In this document: positions 51,086 through 58,824 of the stretch, piece by piece
How the letters are laid out: every line of letters begins with the position of its first letter
How positions within the stretch are numbered: the stretch's first letter is position 1
Source: Amycolatopsis rifamycinica
GTDB lineage: Bacteria > Actinomycetota > Actinomycetes > Mycobacteriales > Pseudonocardiaceae
DNA length: 64,000 nucleotides
Direction: 5' to 3'
NCBI RefSeq assembly: GCF_000695625.1
Contig: NZ_JMQI01000066.1
Span: 62,001-126,000 of the forward strand
Program-made: the position numbers and the translations under genes
The notes under the pieces: generated by a model
What the model saw: the letters and a program-made list of their open reading frames with translations, nothing else
Database searches by the model: none
What the model was told of the DNA's origin: nothing

Positions 51086-52702
51086 TCAGCGAAAATCACG
51101 CACCGGAAGCACGATCGCCGACGCGTGCGCGGGGTCGTGGTGGACCTCCTGGTCCGCGGCGCGCAGCGTGACGGCGGTGGCGTGCGGCTCGCCGGTGCCG
51201 GGATTGCGGGCGTAGCGCGGGAAAGCGCCGCTGGACACCTGGACCCGGATGCGGTGCCCGCGCCGGAACCGGTGCGCCGTCGGCCACAGCCGGACCGTCA
51301 CCGCGGCCAGTTCGACGGCGTCGCGCAGGCTGGTGAGGCCGTCGCAGACGTTGACCGAACGGCCGTCCGGGCCGACGTCGCAGAGCCGGACGAAGACGTC
51401 GGCGAACCGCAGGCTCGACCGGAACCAGATCTCCGCGCTGACGTCCCCGATCACTTCGACGTCTTCGGCGAGCTCGGCCGTGGTGTAGGTGAGGACGTCG
51501 GCCCGGGCTTCGAGCGCCGCGTTGTCCACCCGGCCCGCGTCCGGGGCCATGCGCACGCCACCGGCCGCGGGAGTCGGGTCCGCCGGGTCGTAGCGGTAGC
51601 GGTCCGGCGCGGACTCGCCGGGGGCGTCCGGGGCCAGCACGCCGCCGGCCCGCAGGTGCCAGCGTTGCGGCGCATAGCCTTCCGGCGGCCAGGAGGCGAA
51701 GTCGCGCCAGGCTTCCTCGCCCATGACGAACAGCCGGACCGGCGCCCGCTCCGGCGGTTCCTCGCCGCGCGCGTGCGCGAGTCCGAACCCGAGGGTTTCC
51801 CGGAGCGTCTCGCCCGTGCTGGCGAACAGGTCGCCGGCGTGGGTCCACGGCCCGACCGTGAGCCGCGGCCGCCGTCGGGCGTCCTGCAGCGTGCGGAAGT
51901 CGCGCAGCTGGCCGGGCAGGAAGATGTCGTACCAGCCGGCGACCGAGCTGACCGGGACGGTCACGTCGGCGACGCGGTGCCGGTGGTCGGCCTCCGCCCA
52001 GCGCGGGTGGTGCCCGGGGTGGGCGAGGACGTCCTGGATGTAGTCGGAGCGGTGGCCGATGGCGACGACGTCGGCCTGGGCGAGTGGCAGCGTGTTCAGG
52101 GCCCGCACCACTTTCTTCGCCTGGCCGCGTTGCCGCAGCAGCGCGAAGCGGCGCTCCTGGACCGCGACCTGGACGCCCCACCCGAACGGCGTCTCCAGCG
52201 AAAGGCCGTCCTCCCGCAGGAACTCCAGCGTCAGCCCGGACTCGGTGACCTGCGGGAGCATCGCCTTCACCTGCGGCGGCAGGCGATCGGCGGCCGCCCA
52301 CTGCACGTAACCCAGGTAGCTGGGGCCGACGAGCACGATCGCGTCACCTGACCACGGCTGGTCCACCACCCAGTCCAGCGTCGCGAGGCCGTCTTCGCGT
52401 TCCTGCCGCAGCGGGTCGAAGACGCCACCGGAGCCGAAGCCGCCGCGAGTGCTCTGGATCAGCACCTGGAACCCGCGTTCGGCCAGCGGGCGCGCCAGGA
52501 TGGCCCCGAACGCGCCCCGGCGGCCGTACGGCGTGCGCACCAGGGCGACCGGCAGCCCGTCGCCGTTCGCGCGGGGCGCCCACCGGTCGGCGAGCAGCTC
52601 GGCGCCGTCGGGCATCGGGACGCGCAGGTCCCGCTGGACGGCGAGGCGCCGGGTGGCCGGCGCGGGCAGCTTCAGCAGGCGTTCGACGAGACGGCTGATC
52701 AC
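51086..52702 (-). CDS. CocE/NonD-family serine hydrolase (X-Pro dipeptidyl-peptidase S15 type)
   Basis: A 538-residue alpha/beta-hydrolase: RTPYGRRG, the nucleophile in VGPSYLGYVQWAAA, the Asp in SVAGWYDIFLPGQL and the His in GPWTHAG, then the C-terminal jelly-roll domain (FRSSLRFADVFVRLCDVGPDGRSVNVCDG) typical of CocE. It would cleave an ester or amide such as an acylated drug or metabolite. The GTG start overlaps the stop of the upstream TetR gene (GTGA) and has AAGGAGG seven bases before it. A TetR-hydrolase operon suggests induction by the substrate. Confidence 0.9.
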   Translation of the reverse strand: MISRLVERLLKLPAPATRRLAVQRDLRVPMPDGAELLADRWAPRANGDGLPVALVRTPYGRRGAFGAILARPLAERGFQVLIQSTRGGFGSGGVFDPLRQEREDGLATLDWVVDQPWSGDAIVLVGPSYLGYVQWAAADRLPPQVKAMLPQVTESGLTLEFLREDGLSLETPFGWGVQVAVQERRFALLRQRGQAKKVVRALNTLPLAQADVVAIGHRSDYIQDVLAHPGHHPRWAEADHRHRVADVTVPVSSVAGWYDIFLPGQLRDFRTLQDARRRPRLTVGPWTHAGDLFASTGETLRETLGFGLAHARGEEPPERAPVRLFVMGEEAWRDFASWPPEGYAPQRWHLRAGGVLAPDAPGESAPDRYRYDPADPTPAAGGVRMAPDAGRVDNAALEARADVLTYTTAELAEDVEVIGDVSAEIWFRSSLRFADVFVRLCDVGPDGRSVNVCDGLTSLRDAVELAAVTVRLWPTAHRFRRGHRIRVQVSSGAFPRYARNPGTGEPHATAVTLRAADQEVHHDPAHASAIVLPVRDFR

Positions 52703-53307
52703 CGGCCGGCCTCCTTCGTGATGATCGCGGTGACGACCGAGTGCATCCGCTGCAGCCGGTCGGCGAACTCTTCCGGGTCGAGCGGGTCCGGCCCGTCGAC
52801 GACCCACGTGTTGACGACCGCCCCGGCCCCGCCGGTCAGGAAGGTGGCCAGGTCCTCGAGACCGCCGGCGTCGAGGCGGCCGCCGAGGGCGCGGGCGAGG
52901 TTCTCCCGGTTGACCGGCAGGAACAGGCCGGTCAGCGCCTTGTTGAGGGAGTACGCGGACGCCCCGGTCAGCAGCGCGCGGTAGAAGCGCCGGTACCGGG
53001 CGAAATGCCGGCCCAGTGCCAGCAGCGACGCGTGCTCGCCATCGGGCGTCGCGAGGTCGGCGAGCTCGCCGAGCAGTTCGCGCCGGACGAGGTCGAGCGC
53101 GGCCTCGAGCAGCAGCGTGTCACGGTCGCCGAACTGCTGGTACAGCACCTGGCGGCTGACGTCCGCCGCCTCGGCGATCTCGGACACCGGCACGGCGGTG
53201 GAGTCGCGTCCGGACACGAGCTCGACCGCGGCCCGCATCAGCGCCGCCCGCGACCGGCGCACCCGCCGGTCCTTGGCGGGCGCTTCGGTGGTCCAGTCGC
53301 CGTCCAC
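52699..53307 (-). CDS. TetR-family regulator of the CocE-like hydrolase
   Basis: A 202-residue repressor with HTH STAVPVSEIAEAADVSRQVLYQQFGDRDTLLLEAAL and a helical C-domain. It is transcribed before, and overlaps, the hydrolase gene it probably controls. GACAGGTGTC lies just upstream of the GTG start and is the best operator candidate. Confidence 0.87.
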   Translation of the reverse strand: MDGDWTTEAPAKDRRVRRSRAALMRAAVELVSGRDSTAVPVSEIAEAADVSRQVLYQQFGDRDTLLLEAALDLVRRELLGELADLATPDGEHASLLALGRHFARYRRFYRALLTGASAYSLNKALTGLFLPVNRENLARALGGRLDAGGLEDLATFLTGGAGAVVNTWVVDGPDPLDPEEFADRLQRMHSVVTAIITKEAGR

Positions 53308-53320
53308 CCCGTTGATAATG

Positions 53321-53330
53321 GACAGGTGTC
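53321..53330. promoter_or_regulatory. Candidate TetR operator
   Basis: GACAGGTGTC (GACA-NN-TGTC) is 13 bases upstream of the TetR start and overlaps a TTGACA element read on the minus strand. Confidence 0.4.
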
Positions 53331-53444
53331 AAGAAAATGGCAAGTGTCGATCAGCGCCGGGGCGCCGCCCTCGGCGCGCCTGCCCGCGGCCCTCGGCGGC
53401 CGGCCGGGCTGATCGGACGCACCCGGGGGTGCGAGCATGCGGGC

Positions 53445-54458
53445 ATGTCTTCGACCATGCGGGCGTTCGTGCTCACCGGGCCGGGCGAGTGCTCGGTGCA
53501 GGAGGTGCCCGTGCCGCGGGCCGTCGCGGGGGAGGTCGTCGTCGACGTCGAACGCGCCGGGGTGTGCGGTACCGACGTCGAGTTCTTCACCGGCGAGATG
53601 ACCTACCTCCACCAGGGGCACTCGGTGTACCCGATGCGGCTCGGCCACGAGTGGGCGGGCACGGTCACGGCCGTGGGGGAGGGCGTCGACCCGGCCTGGC
53701 TCGGCCGCCGCGTCATGGGCGACACGATGCTGGGCGACCGGACGTGCCGCCGCTGCCGCAAGGGCCACCAGCACACCTGCGAGCAGCGGCAGGAAGTCGG
53801 CATCCGCGGCGGCCGGGCCGGCGCGCTGGCCGAACGCCTCGCCGTGCCCGCGTGGTCGCTGCACGCGCTGCCCGACGCGGTGGACGCGGTGCTCGGCGCC
53901 TTGGTCGAACCGGGCGGCAACGCCCTGCGCGCCGCCCGCGCGACCGGTGCCGGTCCGGGAGACCGGGCGCTGGTCCTCGGGCCCGGGACGATCGGGCTCC
54001 TGACGGCGATGTTCCTGCGCGCGGCGGGCGCCGAGGTGCACGTGCTGGGCGTCGGTTCCCTCGAATTCGCCCGTGGTCTCGGTTTCGCGAACACGTGGAC
54101 CCGGGAGACCCTGCCGTCGCTGCCCTTCGACGCGGTCGTCGACGCCACCGGCGCCGCCGGATCGCCCGCGCTGGCCGTGGAGCTGGTGGAGCCCGCGGGC
54201 CGGGTCGTCTACATCGGACTGTCCGGGCGGCCCAGCCGGATCGACACCCGCGAGCTGGTGCTGAAGGACGTCACGGCGGTCGGGGTCCTGTCGGCGTCAC
54301 CGGGCTTGGCGGAGACGATCACCGCGTACGCGAGCGGCGCGGTCGACCCGAGGCCGCTCGTCGCGGCGACCGTGGGCCTCGGAGAGGTGGGGGCCGTGCT
54401 CGCGGGCGAGCGGACCGACGGCGCGGGCCCGAAGGTGCACATCGACCCGCGCCGCTGA
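53445..54458 (+). CDS. Zinc-dependent alcohol dehydrogenase (MDR family)
   Basis: A 337-residue medium-chain dehydrogenase. Catalytic zinc ligands are Cys in RAGVCGTDVEFFTGEM and the His-Glu of RLGHEWAGTV. A structural-zinc-like lobe reads CRRCRKGHQHTC, with three Cys and a His. The Rossmann motif is LVLGPGTIGLLTAMFLRAAGAEV. It resembles sugar-alcohol or threonine dehydrogenase-type enzymes; the substrate is unknown. The ATG at 53445 is used, and a second in-frame ATG twelve bases later is possible. It is convergent with the cyclase gene. Confidence 0.87.
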   Translation: MSSTMRAFVLTGPGECSVQEVPVPRAVAGEVVVDVERAGVCGTDVEFFTGEMTYLHQGHSVYPMRLGHEWAGTVTAVGEGVDPAWLGRRVMGDTMLGDRTCRRCRKGHQHTCEQRQEVGIRGGRAGALAERLAVPAWSLHALPDAVDAVLGALVEPGGNALRAARATGAGPGDRALVLGPGTIGLLTAMFLRAAGAEVHVLGVGSLEFARGLGFANTWTRETLPSLPFDAVVDATGAAGSPALAVELVEPAGRVVYIGLSGRPSRIDTRELVLKDVTAVGVLSASPGLAETITAYASGAVDPRPLVAATVGLGEVGAVLAGERTDGAGPKVHIDPRR

Positions 54459-54476
54459 GCGCCGCCGGACGGGTGC

Positions 54477-54491
54477 TCGGGGTTTCCCCGA
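54477..54491. terminator. Small hairpin between convergent genes
   Basis: TCGGGG-TTT-CCCCGA lies in the 60-bp gap between the alcohol dehydrogenase and cyclase genes. The stem is only six base pairs, so function is tentative. Confidence 0.35.
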
Positions 54492-54518
54492 ACGCCGTGT
54501 CCGCTCCGCACCCGTACG

Positions 54519-56088
54519 TCAGGGCCCGGCGGGTGATCCGTCCGCCTGCCGGGGCGAGGCGAGCGTCGTCGGCCGGGTGCGGCCGCGCAGGGTGACGTCC
54601 CGGGTCGCGGTCCACCAGGCCGCTTCGGCCGCCGCCGCGGACTCGACGGCCGTCCACGAAGCGAGCAGCCGGCCGGGCGCGTGCTTGGCCAGTTCGGTCA
54701 GCCGGGCGGCTTCGTTGACCGGGTCGCCGATCACCGTGTACTCGAAGCGGCGCGGGTCGCCGACGTTGCCCGCGACCGCGTCCCCGGTCGCCACGCCGAT
54801 GCCGGCCGGCCCATCCGGCACCTCGGCGGCCAGCCGGCGGGCGATCGCGCGGCCGGCGGCCAGCGCGCAGGTGGCGTGGTCGCCGCGCGGCGCGGGCGCC
54901 CCGAACACCGCCAAGGCGGCGTCGCCGACGAACTTGTTGACCAGGCCGTGGTGCCGGTCGACCTCGTCGACCACCACCGCGAAGAACCGGTTGAGCAGGC
55001 CGACGACCTCCTCCGGCGGACGGCTCGCGGCCAGCGCCGTCGAGCCGACGAGGTCGACGAACAGCACCGACACCGTCCGGACCGTGCCGCCCAGCTCGGC
55101 CGACGTCCGCATGGCCTCGACCGCGACGTCGTGGCCGACGTGCCTGCCGAACAGGTCGCGCAGCCGCTCGCGTTCGGCCAGCCCGGCCGTCATGTCGTTG
55201 AACCCGGCCTGCAGCAGGCCCAGCTCGGTGCCGTCGTAGACCGGGATCTCGACGGTGAAGTCGCCGGCGCGGACGCGCCCGAGCGCGTCGCGGACCGAGG
55301 AGATCGGGTTGACCACCGAGCGGGCGGTGAACACGGTGACCAGCAGCCCGAAGCACAGCACGACCAGCCCGAGCGCGATCACCGACACCGCGAGCTTCGT
55401 GGTGGAGACGTCGCCGCGCACCCAGGCCAGCACCGCGGTGACGACCAGCCCGGCCACCGGCACCCCGGTGCCCAGGCACCAGAACAGCAGCATCCGCCGG
55501 TTGACGCCGCCGCTGACCGGCTTCGGCGGCGCGGTGCCCGCCAGGGCGAGCGCCACGTACGGCCGCAGGGCGAATTCCCCGAAGAGGTAGGCGATCGCGC
55601 AGACGACGACCGCGGCGAAGGCGACCACGAGGAACTCGGTGAGCACGACCTCCGGCTGCACCCAGCGCCGCGAGCCCGCCGAAGAGCAGCGTCGCGATGC
55701 CCCACAGCACGGCCTGCACGGACGTCAGCCGCAACGGGACGCGCAGGCTCGCGGCGCGTTCGGCGTCGGTCGGACGGCGTCCCTCGGCCGCCCAGCGCAG
55801 CGTGCGGAGGGCACCGCGGGTGCCCCACAGCGTGCCGGCGACGACCGCCGAAACGACGTACACGGGTACTGCGACCGCGGTGACGCGGACGAGTTCGCCG
55901 GACATGCCCGGCGCCGGCATGAGCAGCGCCGCGAGCCCGACCACGACCAGCGCGCCGATCACGTTGGTGGCGATCAGCGCCGCTGTGAGCAGGCCTTGGA
56001 CGCGCCGGCGCAACGCCGTGGCGTGCTGGTCGAGCGGCCCGAGCAGGCCGGAGCCGAACGGCTCCGCGGGGGAGCGTCCTGGGGTCAC
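54519..56088 (-). pseudogene. Class III adenylate cyclase (6 TM-HAMP-cyclase) with an apparent frameshift
   Basis: From a GTG at 56088 the frame encodes three membrane helices (ending VQAVLWGIATLLFGGLAAL). The second half (VQPEVVLTEFLVVAFAAVVVCAIAYLF onward) continues in the +1 frame from about 55661. Together they give the usual membrane cyclase of Rv1318c-Rv1320c type: six helices, a HAMP segment (SVVNPISSVRDALGRVRAGDF) and a catalytic domain with VLFVDLVGSTALA (metal Asp), VNKFVGDAALAVFG and YTVIGDPVNEAARLTE. The total is 1570 bp, one base over a multiple of three. A sequencing error, a true pseudogene, or a shorter functional cyclase starting at GTG 55661 all fit. Confidence 0.7.
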
Positions 56089-56142
56089 CGCTTGAGTGTA
56101 CAGTCGTTCACTGAACTCCCGGCAGACGGGTGCCCGAGTATG

Positions 56143-56159
56143 TGTTACGGTTGGTAACA
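56143..56159. promoter_or_regulatory. Operator before the AurF-like gene
   Basis: TGTTACggttgGTAACA has six-base perfect arms and lies 36 bases before the start. A further GGTAACA half-site follows at 56169-56175. No adjacent regulator is encoded on the right. Confidence 0.55.
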
Positions 56160-56194
56160 GTGAACTTGGGTAACACCTGACGAGGAGGTCGGTC

Positions 56195-57097
56195 GTGACG
56201 AGCATCAGCGAATCGGGCGTGTCGGACCGGGAGACCGTGGCGCGGCGGCTGCTCGACTCGTCGGAGCAGCTGTCCTACGACCCCGTCAAGGAGGTCGACT
56301 GGGAGACGCCGCTGGACACGGGCTACCACGGCGCGAGTCCGGAGTGGAGCACCCTCTACGGCACCTCCTACTGGGCCGAAATGACTCCCGAGCAGCAGCG
56401 CGAGCTGACCCGCCAGGAGGCGGCGTCGGTGGCGAGCACCGGCATCTGGTTCGAAATGATCCTGCAGCAGATGGTCCTGCGCGACTTCTACGCCAAGGAC
56501 CCCACCGACCCGGCGTTCCAGTGGGCGCTGACCGAGATCGCCGACGAGTGCCGGCACTCGATCATGTTCGCCCGCGGCGCGGCGAAGCTGCGGGCGCCCG
56601 CCTACCGGCCGCGCCGGTTCGTCGTCGAGCTGGGCCGCGTCTTCAAGGCCACCGCGACCGGGGAAGCCGCCTACGCGGCGATCCTCGTCGCCGAAGAGGT
56701 CCTCGACGTCATGCAGCGCGACTGGATGCGAGACGAGCGCGTGGTCCCGTTCGTGCGCACCATCAACAACATCCACGTCGTGGAGGAGTCGCGGCACATG
56801 AAGTTCGCCCGCGAGGAGACCCGCGAGCGGCTGAAGGGCGCCGGGTGGCTGCGGCGGCAGATCAACGGCCTGGTCGTCGCGATCGCGTCGTACTTCATCG
56901 TCACGAGCATGGTGAACGGCAAGGTCTACGAGAACGCCGGGCTCGACGGCAAGCGGGCGCGGCGCGAGGCGAAGGCGAACGAGCACCACAAGTCGATGCT
57001 GCGCTCCAGCTGCTCCGGGCTGATGGAGTTCCTGCACTCGGCGGGGCTGCTGACCAAGCCGTCCCTCTGGTTCTACAAGCGCGCGAGCCTGATCTGA
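56195..57097 (+). CDS. AurF-like diiron oxygenase
   Basis: A 300-residue ferritin-like protein of the AurF (p-aminobenzoate N-oxygenase) family. Diiron ligands are visible as TGIWFEMILQQMVL, IADECRHSIMFARGA, AEEVLDVMQRDWM and HVVEESRHMKFAREE (two ExxRH/ExxH motifs). Family members oxygenate amines or hydrocarbons using two reducing equivalents. GAGGAGG precedes the GTG start. The next gene, one base away, is a ferredoxin-reductase fusion that would supply the electrons. The substrate is unknown. Confidence 0.88.
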   Translation: MTSISESGVSDRETVARRLLDSSEQLSYDPVKEVDWETPLDTGYHGASPEWSTLYGTSYWAEMTPEQQRELTRQEAASVASTGIWFEMILQQMVLRDFYAKDPTDPAFQWALTEIADECRHSIMFARGAAKLRAPAYRPRRFVVELGRVFKATATGEAAYAAILVAEEVLDVMQRDWMRDERVVPFVRTINNIHVVEESRHMKFAREETRERLKGAGWLRRQINGLVVAIASYFIVTSMVNGKVYENAGLDGKRARREAKANEHHKSMLRSSCSGLMEFLHSAGLLTKPSLWFYKRASLI

Positions 57098-57098
57098 G

Positions 57099-58568
57099 AT
57101 GGCTTTCGCGATCACCCAGACCTGCTGCGCCGACGCGTCCTGCGTGTCGGTGTGCCCGGTCAACTGCATCCACCCGACGCCGGACGAGCCGGACTTCGGG
57201 CACACCGACCTGCTCTACATCGACCCGGCCACGTGCATCGACTGCGGCGCCTGCGCGGACGCCTGCCCGGTCGACGCGATCTTCCCGGCCGGCGACCTGA
57301 CCGGGCCGCTGCGGGCGTACGAGCAGATCAACGCGGAGTACTACGCGGGCCGGGACGTGCTCGCCGACGTCTCGGTCGCGCCGAACTTCCACCGGTGGGC
57401 CCCGCCGTCGTTCGCGCGGGTGCTGCCGAGCGACTTCGCGCCGCTGGACGTCGCCGTCGTCGGCACCGGCCCGGCGGGGATGTACGCGGTGGAGGACCTG
57501 CTGCTGCACACGAACGCCCGCGTGACGCTCGTCGACCGCCTTCCGGTGGCCGGCGGGCTGATCCGCTACGGCGTCGCACCGGATCACCCGTCGACGAAGA
57601 AGATCGGCGAGACGTTCGCGCGGTTCCACGACCACCCGCGGCTGCGGCTGCGCCTCGGCGTCGAGGCCGGTCCGGAGCTGGCCGACCGCCACGACGCGGT
57701 GGTCTACGCGGTCGGCGCGACGGAGGCCCGGCGCCTCGGTGTCCCGGGCGAGGACCTGCCGGGCAGCCTGCCGGCCGCGACGGTGGTCGGCTGGTACAAC
57801 GGCCACCCGGACGTCGAGCCGGACGCCGTCGACCTTTCGGCGGAACGCGTGGTCGTGGTGGGCACCGGCAACGTCGCCCTGGACATCGCCCGCGTCCTCA
57901 CGGCGGACCCGGAGGCACTGGCGGAGACGCCGATCGCGCCGGAAGCGCTGGCGCGGCTGCGGTCGTCGAAGGTCCGCGAGGTGGTGCTGCTGGCCCGCCG
58001 CGGCCCGGAGACGGCGGCGTACACGCGCCCGGAACTCCTGGCGCTGGCGGCCAGGGGAGGCTTGGTGGTGGACACGCACGACCCGCGCGTCGCGGCGGCC
58101 ATCGACGACCCGGAGCCGGGCGAGAAGGCGGCGTGGCTGCGGGGAGTGCCGCGGGAGCGGGTGGACTGGTCGGTCCCACCGCCGGACGGACGGCGCATCG
58201 TCCTGCGGTTCCACTCGGCCCCGGTGGCGTTCGGCGGGGACACGGAGGTCCGCGCGGCGGTGGTGTCGGGCCCGGAGGGTGACGTCGAGATCGCGACGGG
58301 CCGCGTGATCCGGGCGGCGGGCTTCCGCGGGGTACCGGTGCGGGGCCTGCCGTTCGACGAGGAAGCGGGCGTCGTGCCGAACGAAGCCGGCCGGGTCACC
58401 GGGCGGCCGGGGGTGTACGTGGCGGGCTGGATCAAGCGCGGGCCGTCGGGCGGGATCGGCGCGAACAAGGCCTGCGCGCGCGAGACGGTGGGAGCGCTGC
58501 TGGAGGACGCGGTAGCCGGCCGGCTCCCGCTGCGGCGCAGGGGGACGAGGTTCTTCGGCCGCTCTTGA
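57099..58568 (+). CDS. fprB: Ferredoxin/ferredoxin-NADP+ reductase fusion (FprB-like)
   Basis: A 489-residue fusion. Residues 1-75 hold a bacterial ferredoxin with two Cys clusters (CCADASCVSVCPVNC and CIDCGACADACPVDA). From about 120 comes an adrenodoxin-reductase-type flavoprotein with FAD site VVGTGPAGMYAVEDLL, NADPH site VVGTGNVALDIARVL, and the C-terminal WIKRGPSGGIGANKACA. It moves electrons from NADPH through FAD to iron-sulfur centres. Being translationally adjacent to the AurF-like oxygenase, it is very likely its dedicated reductase. Confidence 0.92.
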   Translation: MAFAITQTCCADASCVSVCPVNCIHPTPDEPDFGHTDLLYIDPATCIDCGACADACPVDAIFPAGDLTGPLRAYEQINAEYYAGRDVLADVSVAPNFHRWAPPSFARVLPSDFAPLDVAVVGTGPAGMYAVEDLLLHTNARVTLVDRLPVAGGLIRYGVAPDHPSTKKIGETFARFHDHPRLRLRLGVEAGPELADRHDAVVYAVGATEARRLGVPGEDLPGSLPAATVVGWYNGHPDVEPDAVDLSAERVVVVGTGNVALDIARVLTADPEALAETPIAPEALARLRSSKVREVVLLARRGPETAAYTRPELLALAARGGLVVDTHDPRVAAAIDDPEPGEKAAWLRGVPRERVDWSVPPPDGRRIVLRFHSAPVAFGGDTEVRAAVVSGPEGDVEIATGRVIRAAGFRGVPVRGLPFDEEAGVVPNEAGRVTGRPGVYVAGWIKRGPSGGIGANKACARETVGALLEDAVAGRLPLRRRGTRFFGRS

Positions 58569-58631
58569 GCCACTGACGGCGGCTTGCCGGGGCGGTGCGG
58601 GAGCCGCCGAGCCGCGCCGCCGCGCCCGGGC

Positions 58632-58770
58632 CGCTTCGGAGCGGGTGGCGAGGGCTGCCCTGGGCGGCAAGGAGCCGCGGCTGCGGCCACGCCCGAGCGG
58701 TCTCGGAGCGGTGGCGAGAGGCTCCCCTGGGCGGCAAGGAGCCGAGGCTGCGCGGCCAGGCTCGAGCCGC
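58632..58770. repeat. Imperfect 67-bp direct duplication downstream of fprB
   Basis: The block TGGGCGGCAAGGAGCCG occurs at 58661 and again from 58728, with similar flanks, giving two diverged units. The 256-bp gap between fprB and the convergent unknown gene also has an eight-base-arm hairpin (58577-58609). No gene is seen here. Confidence 0.55.
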
Positions 58771-58824
58771 TGCCGGAAACCGGGGTGGGATTCGGTTTCC
58801 GGCAGCTTCCGCGCTCGGCCACGG

